A stretch of 64,000 bases of DNA from Pigmentiphaga litoralis (GTDB lineage: Bacteria > Pseudomonadota > Gammaproteobacteria > Burkholderiales > Burkholderiaceae_B), in the NCBI RefSeq assembly GCF_013408655.1, contig NZ_JACCBP010000001.1, forward strand, positions 1,240,001 to 1,304,000, written 5' to 3'. Made by a program: the position numbers and the translations under genes. The notes under the pieces are model-generated. The model was not told where the DNA came from. It ran no database searches and was given only the letters and a program-made list of their open reading frames with translations. This document shows, one piece after another, positions 52,345-60,735 of the stretch. The first letter of the stretch is position 1. Each line of letters opens with the position of its first letter.

Positions 52345-52819
52345 GCGGGCCTCCTTGCCGGGCGGCGGCCGCGTGCTTCACGGCTTCGATGATGTTGACG
52401 TAGCCGGTGCAGCGGCAGATATTGCCTTCCAGGCCATGGCAGATCGACGCGTCATCCAGCCGGCCGTCCACCGTCAGGTAATGATCCACAGCCATGATCA
52501 TGCCCGGCGTGCAAAAGCCGCATTGCAGCCCGTGGCATGCCACGAAGGCTTCCTGCACCGGACCCAGGGCGTCGGGCGATGGCGCCAGCCCTTCGATCGT
52601 GACGACGTCGCCCCCGCTGGCCTGCGCCGCCAGCACGGAACAGGATTTGACGGCAACGCCATCTAGATGCACGGTGCACGCGCCGCACTGGCTGGTGTCG
52701 CAGCCCACGTGCGTGCCGGTCAGGCCCAGGTCCTTGCGAATGAATTCGACCAGCAGCGTGCGGTCGTCCACGTCGCGCGAGACGGACTCGCCATTGATCG
52801 TCACGTGGACCTGCATCAT
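52337..52819 (-). CDS. Molybdenum hydroxylase [2Fe-2S] subunit (CoxS family)
   Basis: This 160-residue electron-transfer subunit has both cluster motifs: the plant-ferredoxin type in GCDTSQCGACTVHLDG with a later cysteine (VKSCSVLA), and the helical type in GLQCGFCTPGM and NICRCTGY. It passes electrons from the molybdenum site to the FAD subunit. Its start overlaps the CoxG gene end and its end overlaps the large-subunit start (8 nt), giving a tightly coupled set. Confidence 0.95.
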   Translation of the reverse strand: MMQVHVTINGESVSRDVDDRTLLVEFIRKDLGLTGTHVGCDTSQCGACTVHLDGVAVKSCSVLAAQASGGDVVTIEGLAPSPDALGPVQEAFVACHGLQCGFCTPGMIMAVDHYLTVDGRLDDASICHGLEGNICRCTGYVNIIEAVKHAAAARQGGPHA

Positions 52820-53271
52820 GCCTGCCCCACCCGTTCGGTCATGGCGGCCGAAAAGCGCTTGAAGAATTCGTCGGCCAGCTTGTTGGTGACCGAACCGATC
52901 AGGCGCGATCCGATCTGCGCCAGCTTGCCGCCGACTTCGGCCACCGCAACGTAGACCAGCTCGCAGCCGTCGTCCGTGTCGGTCAGCGTCACGGTCGCCG
53001 TCATCTTGCCAAAGCCGGCGATGCCGCCGTCACCCTGGCCAATGATCGTGTAGCCGGTGTCTTCCACCTTGTCGGCAATGGCCAGCTTGCCCTTGAAGCG
53101 CGCCTTGACTGGCCCGATCGCGGCGACGACAACCGCCGCATAGGTGTCCGGCCCGGTCGGCTCGAAGGCCTCGCAGCCGGGCACGCAGGCCTGGAGCACG
53201 GCGGGGTCATTGAGGCCGGCCCAGACCTGGGTGCGGGCGGCCGGAATGCGATGACTGCCTTTGAATTCCAT
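52816..53271 (-). CDS. CoxG-like SRPBCC-fold protein
   Basis: This 151-residue protein starts at 53271 (MEFKGSHRIPAARTQVW) with GGAA upstream. Family segments are VWAGLNDPAVLQACVPGCEAFE and AEVGGKLAQIGSRLIGSVTNKLADEFFKRF. CoxG proteins accompany molybdenum hydroxylases and link them to the membrane and quinone pool; they lack catalytic motifs. The C-terminus here is short and without a membrane helix. It overlaps the FeS subunit gene by 4 nt and lies 70 nt after the FAD subunit gene. Confidence 0.9.
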   Translation of the reverse strand: MEFKGSHRIPAARTQVWAGLNDPAVLQACVPGCEAFEPTGPDTYAAVVVAAIGPVKARFKGKLAIADKVEDTGYTIIGQGDGGIAGFGKMTATVTLTDTDDGCELVYVAVAEVGGKLAQIGSRLIGSVTNKLADEFFKRFSAAMTERVGQA

Positions 53272-53341
53272 GACGTTTCCAGAAGAAAAGAGAATGAGGT
53301 CGCGAGGGCAGCGTGATGCCACCGCAGCGGTGCCAGCCCGA

Positions 53342-54148
53342 TCAGCGGGGCCGCGGCGTCAGCGCGTCGACAGCGCGCCGCGTCATGACCCGCACCAGGT
53401 TGGCCCGGTAGGCGGCGCTGCCGTTGGCATCGCTGTTGAACAGCGTCTCGTCGATGGGGGTATCGGCCAGGCGGTCCGACTGGCAACTGGCCGCCAGCGC
53501 CGTCTCGGCCTCCGTCCACCGGAATACGGAGGATCCGGCGCCGGTCACTGCCACGCGCACGGCATCGTTGAATTGCGCAACGAATACACCGGTAACCGCA
53601 TAGCCGGTCGCGCGGTGCCGCAGCTTCTGGTAGGCCGCGCGGTCAGGCACCGGAAATTCGATGGCCACGATCAGCTCGCCAGGTTCCAGCGCCGTCTCGA
53701 ACATGCCCACGAAAAAGTCATCGGCCGGAATGCGGCGGGTGCTGGTCTCGATGACCGCGCCCAGTCCAAGCACCGCGGCAGGGTAATCCGCAGCCGGATC
53801 GTTGTTGGCGACGGAACCGCCCAGGGTGCCGCGATTGCGCACCTGGGGATCGGCAATCACGCCGGCCAGCGCGGCCAGGGCGGGAATCGAGCCGGCCACG
53901 ACGTCGGATCGCGCCACTTCGACATGCTTGGTCGCGGCGCCGATACGCAAGACATCGCCCTGCAGGCCGATGCCGCGCAAGGCGTCCAGGCGCGACAGGT
54001 CCACCAGGTGCGACGGGGCCGCAAGGCGCTGCTTGAGGGTGGGGATGAGGGTCATGCCGCCTGACAGCGGCTTGGCGTCTTCCTGGTCGGCCAACAGCGC
54101 CAGGGCCTGGTCCAGGGTGTCTGGACGAACATAGCTCAACGGGTACAC
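53342..54148 (-). CDS. Molybdenum hydroxylase FAD-binding subunit (CoxM family), GTG start
   Basis: This 268-residue subunit carries the FAD motifs LSGGMTLIPTLKQRLAAP (about residues 28-45) and IADPQVRNRGTLGGSVANNDPAADYPA (about 97-123). It receives electrons from the FeS subunit. The frame starts with GTG at 54148 (VYPLSYVRPDTLDQAL), and GGATGG lies about 7-12 nt upstream. The order FAD-CoxG-FeS-Mo is a common variant of these operons. The 121-bp gap upstream, towards the hydrolase gene, holds nothing recognisable. Confidence 0.92.
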   Translation of the reverse strand: MYPLSYVRPDTLDQALALLADQEDAKPLSGGMTLIPTLKQRLAAPSHLVDLSRLDALRGIGLQGDVLRIGAATKHVEVARSDVVAGSIPALAALAGVIADPQVRNRGTLGGSVANNDPAADYPAAVLGLGAVIETSTRRIPADDFFVGMFETALEPGELIVAIEFPVPDRAAYQKLRHRATGYAVTGVFVAQFNDAVRVAVTGAGSSVFRWTEAETALAASCQSDRLADTPIDETLFNSDANGSAAYRANLVRVMTRRAVDALTPRPR

Positions 54149-54269
54149 AGTGGGTCCATCCGTGATGGGCGTATGCCAGCGGCTTGTCTCCGATCGCTGT
54201 CATCGTTATAGGAATACGGCCAATGTATCGGAAAGCCCGGGCGAGCTGAATCACATAAAACTGATGGAG

Positions 54270-55037
54270 TCACAAGCGAATTCGATCATTGAGAAAGGCA
54301 TCGATCCGCGTCCCGAGCATCACGGGCGCCTCGAACATCGGGTAGTGCCCGGCGTTGCCGATCACCTCCAGCGTGGCGTTCGGGTAGAAGCGCATCCACG
54401 TCTCCCGCATCAGCGCTTCCGACAGGGTCGGATCGTGTTCGCCGATGAACAGGCCCACCGGCCGGTCCAGCCCGGTGATGCGCGCCGAGATGTCCTGCGT
54501 CGCCCATTCGCGCAGGTAGGCGCGCATGGCCTCGGGCCGCATCAGGCCGTCGGACTCGGCGGCCATGCGGTCCAGCCACGCGGCGGACAGCCGCCCGCCG
54601 GTCGACACGTCAAAGATCTTGCGGCGCACGCTGATGTCGTCCACCGCCTTGTCGAAAAACCCCAGCCGGGCGTCATCCATGCGCGAGCCGCAGGCCGGCA
54701 CGGCGGTAATGCCGATCAGTGCGTCGACGCGCGTAGGGGCCTGCGCCAGCACGTGCTGGATCGCGACCCCGCCCATCGAATGGCCGATGAGGCTGTAGCG
54801 GTCCCAGCCAAGCTGGTCTGCCATCGCGATCACATCATCAGCATGCTGTGCAAATCCGTAGGGTCCGGGATGCTCGCGCGCGGCGCCATAGCCGCGATAG
54901 TCGATCAGGGCCACGGTGCTGGCTGCCGGGTCCATGGCGTCGAATACGGTGCCCCAGTGGGCGGCACTGCCCATCCAGCCGCTCAGTGCAATGACGTGCC
55001 GGGGCCCGTGGCCCACCAGTGTGGGGGTCGGATGCAT
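54270..55037 (-). CDS. Alpha/beta-hydrolase fold protein
   Basis: This 255-residue hydrolase has VIALSGWMGSAAHWGTV (oxyanion region, about residues 15-31), nucleophile elbow GHSMGG (serine near 86) and the catalytic histidine in GNAGHYPMFEAP (about 232). The acid is probably the aspartate in FIGEHDPTL. No signal peptide. It comes 21 nt after the acyl-CoA dehydrogenase gene, in the middle of the operon. It might be a thioesterase, esterase or C-C hydrolase; the sequence does not decide. Confidence 0.86.
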   Translation of the reverse strand: MHPTPTLVGHGPRHVIALSGWMGSAAHWGTVFDAMDPAASTVALIDYRGYGAAREHPGPYGFAQHADDVIAMADQLGWDRYSLIGHSMGGVAIQHVLAQAPTRVDALIGITAVPACGSRMDDARLGFFDKAVDDISVRRKIFDVSTGGRLSAAWLDRMAAESDGLMRPEAMRAYLREWATQDISARITGLDRPVGLFIGEHDPTLSEALMRETWMRFYPNATLEVIGNAGHYPMFEAPVMLGTRIDAFLNDRIRL

Positions 55038-55058
55038 AAGAATTCCTTGGGTACGGGA

Positions 55059-56225
55059 TCAGGCCTCGTAGCGCTTGAGCAGCGTGCGGGCGATCATGAG
55101 TTGCAGGACCTGGCTGGTGCCTTCGTAGATGCGGACCGCGCGAGCGTCGCGGTACAGGCGTTCCACCGGGTAGTCGGCCACATAGCCCGCGCCACCCAGG
55201 ATCTGGACGGCGCGGTCGGCCGTGCGCCCCAGCGCTTCGGAACAGAAGTACTTGGCGGCAGCCGCCAGGTTGCGGGTGTCCTCGCCCTGCTCCAGCGCGT
55301 CGGCCGCGCGCAGCACCAGCGCGTGGCCCGCCAGGTAGTCGGTTTCGGAATCCGCCAGCATGGCCTGGATCAGCTGGAACTGGGCAATGGCCTGGCCGAA
55401 CTGCTTGCGTTGCAGGGCATAGGTGGCCGCTTCGTCGATCAGGCGTTTCGCCATGCCGAGGGCCGACGCGGCCACGCTGATGCGCCCGGCGTCCAGCACC
55501 TTCATCGCAATCCGGAAGCCTTTGCCTTCGTTTGCCGGCCCGCCCACGATGCGGCTGGCCGGCACGCGTACGTTTTCCAGGATCACGTCGCAGATGGGCG
55601 AGCCGCGCTGGCCCATCTTGCGTTCGGGCGTGCCGATATGCAGCCCCGGCGTGTCGCGGTCCACGATGAACGCGGTGACGCCATCGGCGCCCGGCTTGCT
55701 GGCGTCGCTGCGCGCCATGACCGTGAACACGTGCGCGCGCGACGCATTGGTGATGTAGCGCTTGGTGCCGTTCAACACGAAGTCATCGCCATCCCGCACG
55801 GCCGACGTCTTGAGACTGGCCGCGTCGGACCCGGCATCCGGCTCCGTCAGGCAAAAGGCGGCCCGCAATTCGCCGCTGGCCAGGCCCGGCAGATAGGCCT
55901 GCTTTTGCGCTTCGGTGCCGGCCATGACGATGCCCTTGCTGCCGATGCCGACGTTCGGCCAGAACACCAGCCGGAAGGCCGGAGACACCTGGCTGAACGC
56001 CATCTGCACTTCGATTTCCTGCCGCAGGGTCAGCTCGAAGCCGCCGTAGGCTTCGGGGATGCCCAGGCCGAACAGGCCCATCTCCTGCATGGTGCGGATC
56101 AGGTCGGCAGGAACTTCTTCGGTCTCTTCCACCTGCGCTTCCAGCGGCTTCAGCCGTTGCTGAATGAACCGGTTGATGGAATCCATCAACTGCCGGAAGC
56201 TGTCGTCGTCCAGGACGGCGGGCAT
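55059..56225 (-). CDS. Acyl-CoA dehydrogenase
   Basis: This 388-residue flavoprotein has the family patterns FCLTEPDAGSDAASLKTSA (about residues 122-140), NGTKRYITNA (about 151) and RIYEGTSQVLQLMIAR at the C-terminus, whose glutamate is the usual catalytic base. The start at 56225 (MPAVLDDDS) has AGGAG upstream; an in-frame GTG five codons earlier lies in that ribosome site. The gene starts 11 nt past the CoA ligase stop. A likely role is to desaturate a dihydro-hydroxycinnamoyl-CoA (phenylpropanoyl-CoA) to the substrate of the hydratase-lyase, as in dihydroferulate pathways; this is inference. Confidence 0.92.
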   Translation of the reverse strand: MPAVLDDDSFRQLMDSINRFIQQRLKPLEAQVEETEEVPADLIRTMQEMGLFGLGIPEAYGGFELTLRQEIEVQMAFSQVSPAFRLVFWPNVGIGSKGIVMAGTEAQKQAYLPGLASGELRAAFCLTEPDAGSDAASLKTSAVRDGDDFVLNGTKRYITNASRAHVFTVMARSDASKPGADGVTAFIVDRDTPGLHIGTPERKMGQRGSPICDVILENVRVPASRIVGGPANEGKGFRIAMKVLDAGRISVAASALGMAKRLIDEAATYALQRKQFGQAIAQFQLIQAMLADSETDYLAGHALVLRAADALEQGEDTRNLAAAAKYFCSEALGRTADRAVQILGGAGYVADYPVERLYRDARAVRIYEGTSQVLQLMIARTLLKRYEA

Positions 56226-56236
56226 GGCTGTCTCCT

Positions 56237-58339
56237 TCACATCACGAACAAGGCGTCCAGTGCAATCACGCCCTCGCCTTCCGGCAAGGCAATCAACGGA
56301 TTGACGTCGATCTCGGTGATCTCGGGATTGGCCAGCATCAGCGCGGCCAGCCGCGCAACGGCTTCCCCCACCGCCTGCACATCGACCGGCCCCTTGCCCC
56401 GCAAGCCGGACAGCAGCTTGGCGCCCTTGAGCGTGTGCATGGCGGACACGATCTGCGGCACGGTCAGGTCGGGGGGCAGCAGCTTGACGTCATGCAAGGC
56501 CTCGATCCAGATGCCGCCCAGGCCCACCAGCATGACCACGCCCCAGTTGGCGTCGCGCCGTCCGCCAATCACCATTTCCAGGCCGGGCCGCGACATGGCT
56601 TCGACCAGAATCCCATCCAGGACCAGCCCCGGGCACTTGGCGGCGATGCTGTCCTGCATGCGCGACCACGCGTCACGCAGGGCATCGGCATCGCGCACGT
56701 TGACGGCCACACCGCCCACGTCGCTCTTGTGCATCAGTTGCGCCGCCTGGGCCTTCAACACCACCGGATAGCCGATGCGGTCGGCCACGGCCAACGCATC
56801 TTCCACCGACGTGGCCAGGTCACCGTCGGGCGTCTTGATACCCAGGTCCCGCAGCCATGCCTTGCCGCGATATTCGACCAGGGGACCGGGCTTGAGGTCG
56901 GGCAGCTTCTTGCCGAGATCCCCTGCCGCCCGCTCGCTGCTGGCGGTGTTGAGCTGGCCGTAGCGATGCACGTGCGCCATGGCGCGCAAGGCGCGGTCAG
57001 GTGACCGGCCGAACGGCATGCCGCTTTCGGTCACCAGACGCGTGAATTCTTCAGCCAGGGGCGCGGTATCGCCCATGATGCAGAACGCCACCGGCTTTTG
57101 CGATGCGATCATGACCGGCAGCAACGAATTGGCCTTGGCCACCTGCTGCGCGGGCGATCCGCCCATCAAGGGCACGATCAGGCTGCCGACTTCCGGATCA
57201 TCCAGAATGGCCTGCGCCGTCAGTCCGAAAATCTCGGGCCGTTGCATGCCTTGCGACGTCAGGTCGAGCGGATTGTCGGCGGTCACGAAGTCCGGAAGGA
57301 TTTCGTTGATGCGCGTCAACGTCTGCGGCGACAGCGTGGCCAGTTCCATGCCGACGTCTTCGCAAAAGTCGATCGCCACGCCGCGCAGGGCGCCCGAATT
57401 GGACGACACGGCCGCCTTGCCGGACTGGATCGGCACAGGATAGCGCGCCAGGATCGCCGTCACATCGAACAGTTCGTCCAGCGTGTCGACCACCACCACG
57501 CCTTCGCGTTCGACCAGGGTGCGCATGACCTGGTAGTCGCCCGCCAGTGCACCGGTGTGCGACTGCGCGGCTTCGCGCGCCCGCTGGCTGCGGCCCGGGT
57601 GCATCAGCACCACGGGCTTGCCCAGCGCGCGGGCGCGGGCCACGGCCTTCAGGAACAGCGCAGGCTTGCGCAGCATCTCGACAAAGATCGCGAACGCGTC
57701 CACGTCGTCGGCATCGATCAGTGCACTGAGCAAATCTTCGGCACTGGTGACGGCTTCGTTGCCAGTCGACAGCGAGAACGACACATTCACGCCGCGCGCC
57801 GTCAGGCCCGCGCGCAGATTGCCGTTCATGGCGCCGCTCTGCGCGATGATCGCGACCTTGGGACCGGTCATGGTCTTGCGTGCGGGCACCGGTTCGAACG
57901 TCAGCGGCACGTGGTCGCTGTAGTTCACGAAGCCCATGCAGTTGGGACCGAGCAGCGCCATGCCATAGCCGCGCGCCATGTCGGCCAGCCGGTCCTGCGC
58001 GGCCCGGCCTTCGTCGCCCAGTTCCGAAAAGCCCGACGCAAAAATGATCGCGCCGCCCACGCCGCGTTTGCCGCAGGCTTCGACCGAGTCGTACACCGCC
58101 ACCTGCGGCACCACCAGCACCGCGGCGTCCACGCCTTCCGGCAGGTCATCGATGGATTTGAGGCAGGGCTTGCCGTTGACCTCGTCGCGGCTGCGGCTGA
58201 CCAGGTGCAGGTCCCCGCCGTAGTCGAAGCGTCCGATATTGGTCAGCAGCAAGCCGCTTACCGATGCGGGTTCGGGCGAGGCGCCCACCACCGCGATGGA
58301 GCGCGGCCGCAACAGGCGCTCCAGTGCATTCCTGGTCAT
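56237..58339 (-). CDS. NDP-forming acyl-CoA ligase, feruloyl-CoA synthetase (FerA) type
   Basis: This 700-residue protein has the fused architecture of ADP-forming acyl-CoA synthetases: a CoA-binding Rossmann domain (RPRSIAVVGASPEPASVSG, residues 12-30), ligase domains with the phosphorylatable histidine region SHTGALAG (about 260), and a C-terminal ATP-grasp domain (GYPVVLKAQAAQLMHKSDVGG, about 526). FerA of Sphingobium SYK-6, which activates ferulate, is of this type and size (from memory). It lies 82 nt downstream of the hydratase-lyase, so CoA activation of a hydroxycinnamate is the best-supported role. Pimeloyl- or acetyl-CoA ligase activity cannot be excluded by sequence alone. Confidence 0.87.
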   Translation of the reverse strand: MTRNALERLLRPRSIAVVGASPEPASVSGLLLTNIGRFDYGGDLHLVSRSRDEVNGKPCLKSIDDLPEGVDAAVLVVPQVAVYDSVEACGKRGVGGAIIFASGFSELGDEGRAAQDRLADMARGYGMALLGPNCMGFVNYSDHVPLTFEPVPARKTMTGPKVAIIAQSGAMNGNLRAGLTARGVNVSFSLSTGNEAVTSAEDLLSALIDADDVDAFAIFVEMLRKPALFLKAVARARALGKPVVLMHPGRSQRAREAAQSHTGALAGDYQVMRTLVEREGVVVVDTLDELFDVTAILARYPVPIQSGKAAVSSNSGALRGVAIDFCEDVGMELATLSPQTLTRINEILPDFVTADNPLDLTSQGMQRPEIFGLTAQAILDDPEVGSLIVPLMGGSPAQQVAKANSLLPVMIASQKPVAFCIMGDTAPLAEEFTRLVTESGMPFGRSPDRALRAMAHVHRYGQLNTASSERAAGDLGKKLPDLKPGPLVEYRGKAWLRDLGIKTPDGDLATSVEDALAVADRIGYPVVLKAQAAQLMHKSDVGGVAVNVRDADALRDAWSRMQDSIAAKCPGLVLDGILVEAMSRPGLEMVIGGRRDANWGVVMLVGLGGIWIEALHDVKLLPPDLTVPQIVSAMHTLKGAKLLSGLRGKGPVDVQAVGEAVARLAALMLANPEITEIDVNPLIALPEGEGVIALDALFVM

Positions 58340-58421
58340 TGTTCATCCCCTGATGTTCTTGTACGGAGGATGGCAGATCGCAACCCTCCGTCAACGCTTA
58401 ACGCTTCAACGCCCCAACGCT

Positions 58422-59273
58422 TCAACGGCGGTAGGTTTCGAGGCCGGGCTTGAAGGTCTTTTCGTCGAGGAACTGGCCCATGGCCGTATTGCGGCCATTT
58501 TCAGGATCCTGGAACGTGGACTGGTCGACCTTGGCCATCAGGTAGTCGGCCGCCTGTTCCCAGGTCATTTCGGATGCGATGCGGTGCGCGATCTTGGCGG
58601 TGCGCAGCACGGTCGGGTTCTTGGCCATCAGCACCTTGGCAAGTTCGCGGACGCGGTCACGCAATTGCGCGAGCGGCACGGCTTCGTTCACCAGGCCGAT
58701 CTGCGCCGCGCGCTTGCCGTCGAACTTTTCGCCGGTCATGACGTAGTACATGGCTTCGCGTTCGCGCACCAGTTGGGCGACGGCGCGGCTGACCACGCCG
58801 GCGGGGATGATGCCCCAGTTGATTTCCGACAGGCCAAATTGCGCTTCTTCAGCGGCGATGGCCAGGTCGCACGAGACCAGCGGCGTGAACGCGCCACCGA
58901 AGCACCAGCCGTTGACCATGGCAATGGTGGGCTTGGAGTAATGACGCAGCATGCGCCACTGCCACTGGCCGTTGGCGCGGAACAGCTTGACGCGTTCCTT
59001 GGGATTGTTGTCGGTGCCGCGGAAGTATTCGCGCAGGTCCATGCCGGCCGAAAAGGCGTCACCGGCGCCGGTAAGCACCAGCACCTTGCAGCGGTCGTCG
59101 GTTTCCAGGTCTTCCATGGTCTTGAGCATGGAGTAGACGATGCCCGGGTTGATGGCATTACGCTTGTGCGGGCGATTCAGGGTCACCCACGCAATGCCGT
59201 CTTCAAATTCGACCAGGACGGGGGGCGCGTCGTTGGGGTGGGTTTCTTGCGCGGTGGTGGACTGCTCGGACAT
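58422..59273 (-). CDS. ech: p-Hydroxycinnamoyl-CoA hydratase/lyase (feruloyl-CoA hydratase-lyase)
   Basis: This 283-residue crotonase-family enzyme hydrates feruloyl-, caffeoyl- or coumaroyl-CoA and cleaves it to the aromatic aldehyde and acetyl-CoA. It closely follows the Pseudomonas enzyme: EDGIAWVTLNRPHKRNAINP, VLTGAGDAFSAGMDLREYFR, QWQWRMLRHYSKPTIAMVNG, WCFGGAFTPLVSCDLAIAAE, FGLSEINWGIIPAG with the catalytic glutamate, and MTGEKFDGKRAAQIGLVNE. The start at 59273 (MSEQSTTAQ) has GGAG 9 nt upstream. It is the first gene of the long leftward operon, and the palindrome at 59335-59362 is in its promoter. Confidence 0.95.
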   Translation of the reverse strand: MSEQSTTAQETHPNDAPPVLVEFEDGIAWVTLNRPHKRNAINPGIVYSMLKTMEDLETDDRCKVLVLTGAGDAFSAGMDLREYFRGTDNNPKERVKLFRANGQWQWRMLRHYSKPTIAMVNGWCFGGAFTPLVSCDLAIAAEEAQFGLSEINWGIIPAGVVSRAVAQLVREREAMYYVMTGEKFDGKRAAQIGLVNEAVPLAQLRDRVRELAKVLMAKNPTVLRTAKIAHRIASEMTWEQAADYLMAKVDQSTFQDPENGRNTAMGQFLDEKTFKPGLETYRR

Positions 59274-59334
59274 GGATCGTCTCCTCGTTGTAAGTTGCCG
59301 CACGATCACCGCGCGGGTCGATTCGCGAACTATA

Positions 59335-59362
59335 TAAGGTCGCTTTATATAAATCAACTTAC
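59335..59362. promoter_or_regulatory. TetR-type operator (site 2) upstream of the hydratase-lyase gene
   Basis: TAAGG-N4-TTTATATAAA-TCA-ACTTAC has the same 10-bp palindromic core as site 1 (45097-45124) and related outer half sites; one half differs by one base and the other by one base of spacing. It lies about 62-89 bp upstream of the hydratase-lyase start codon, in the expected promoter position. Confidence 0.7.
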
Positions 59363-59467
59363 ATTAGGGGAGACGCGGGAAAGCCCTGAGAACCAGCTTT
59401 TTCCCGCCGACGGGCGCCTGACTGCAGCGAGGTGAACGCCCGTCCCGGCCAGGAAACGCCGCTGCGG

Positions 59468-60664
59468 TCAGGCCGCGCCGGACACCGTGCCCATGCGGCG
59501 CATGTGCAGCAACGAGAGCCCGAACAGCAGCAGTCCGGCCAGCGCCAGCATCGCGCCGACCCACCCGGTGGACGTCCAGCCATAGCCGGCCGTAATGGCG
59601 ACGCCACCCAGCCATGCGCCCAGCGCATTGGCCATGTTGAACGCGGAGTGGTTGAGCGACGCGGCCAGTGTTTGCGCGTCGGCCGCCACGTCCATCAAAC
59701 GAATCTGCAGCACCGGACCCAGCGCCAGGCCCGTCCCGATCAGAAAGATGTTCAGCATCATGGTCCAGGTATTGCCCGCCATCCACGGGAAGATAGCCAG
59801 CACCAGCATCGTCCACACCAGCACGCCGCCGATCGACTTGACCAGCGCGCGATCGGCCAGCCATCCGCCCGCGATATTGCCGGCGATCATGCCCGCGCCC
59901 ATCACGGCCAGCGCGATCGGCACCCACGACTCGCCCAGGCCCGTGACCTGCGTCAGTGTCGGCGCGATATAGCTGAACACGGCGAACAGCCCACCGAAAC
60001 CGATGGCGCCGATGCCCAGCGTGAACCAGACCTGGCCACGACGCAGCGCGCCCAGTTCCTGGCGCGCACTGCTGACGGGTTGGTCTTCCTGATGCGGCAC
60101 GAATTTATTGAGCATGATCAACGTGATGATGCCGATCGTTCCAACAGCCGCAAACGCGGCGCGCCAGCCCAGCCATTGGCCCAGGCCCGTTGCCAGCGGA
60201 TTGCCGATCAGCGCAGCCACCGTCAGGCCCAGCATGACCCGGCCAATCGCCTGTCCCCGTCGATGCGGCGGCACCATGGACGCGGCCACCAGCGCCGCCA
60301 CGCCAAAGTAGGCGCCGTGCGGCATGCCCGTCAGGAAACGAAAGGCCATCAGCGAGTAATAGCCCGGCGCAAAGGCACTGGCAAAGTTGCCGATGACGAA
60401 CCAGATCATTAGGCCGAACAGCAAGGTGCTGCGCGACAGATGCGCCGCCATGACGGCAATCAGCGGCGCGCCGATCACGACCCCCAGCGCATAGGCGCTG
60501 ATGAGGTGACCGACTTCAGGCGCCGAGACGTGCAGATGTTCGGCCACATTGGGCAGCAGGCCCATGATGGCGAATTCGCCAGTACCGATACCAAAGCCGC
60601 CGATCGCGAGGGCGAACGCCGCCATCGCGATGGCGCGGGGAGAATAGACAGGAGGGGAGGACAT
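59468..60664 (-). CDS. MFS transporter, DHA1/AraJ-type
   Basis: This 398-residue inner-membrane protein has twelve predicted helices. GGFGIGTGEFAIMGLLPNVA is characteristic of the AraJ/YdhP/NepI group, and FRFLTGMPHGAYFGVAALVA (loop 4-5 region) is the efflux-type motif C equivalent. AGGWLADRALVKS is the second-half motif A. Substrates of this group include sugars, purines and drugs. It is upstream of the hydratase-lyase gene on the same strand, but 194 bp and an operator separate them, so it is probably independent. Confidence 0.92.
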   Translation of the reverse strand: MSSPPVYSPRAIAMAAFALAIGGFGIGTGEFAIMGLLPNVAEHLHVSAPEVGHLISAYALGVVIGAPLIAVMAAHLSRSTLLFGLMIWFVIGNFASAFAPGYYSLMAFRFLTGMPHGAYFGVAALVAASMVPPHRRGQAIGRVMLGLTVAALIGNPLATGLGQWLGWRAAFAAVGTIGIITLIMLNKFVPHQEDQPVSSARQELGALRRGQVWFTLGIGAIGFGGLFAVFSYIAPTLTQVTGLGESWVPIALAVMGAGMIAGNIAGGWLADRALVKSIGGVLVWTMLVLAIFPWMAGNTWTMMLNIFLIGTGLALGPVLQIRLMDVAADAQTLAASLNHSAFNMANALGAWLGGVAITAGYGWTSTGWVGAMLALAGLLLFGLSLLHMRRMGTVSGAA

Positions 60665-60735
60665 CAGGGCTTCCGGACAGGGCCTGGACGGGCCGGGTCA
60701 GTGAAAACCCTTAGTCTACTGCGGATTGCCCGGAA

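Noticed and set aside
49987..54148. Carbon monoxide dehydrogenase (coxLMS)
   Set aside because: The active-site loop of the large subunit is PYRGAGR, not the cysteine-containing VAYRCSFR of CO dehydrogenase, so it is a form II hydroxylase.
54150..56771. An 873-codon antisense open frame over the acyl-CoA dehydrogenase and hydrolase genes
   Set aside because: Same reasoning: both sense genes are clearly real, and the antisense product is His/Arg/Gly-rich and without motifs.
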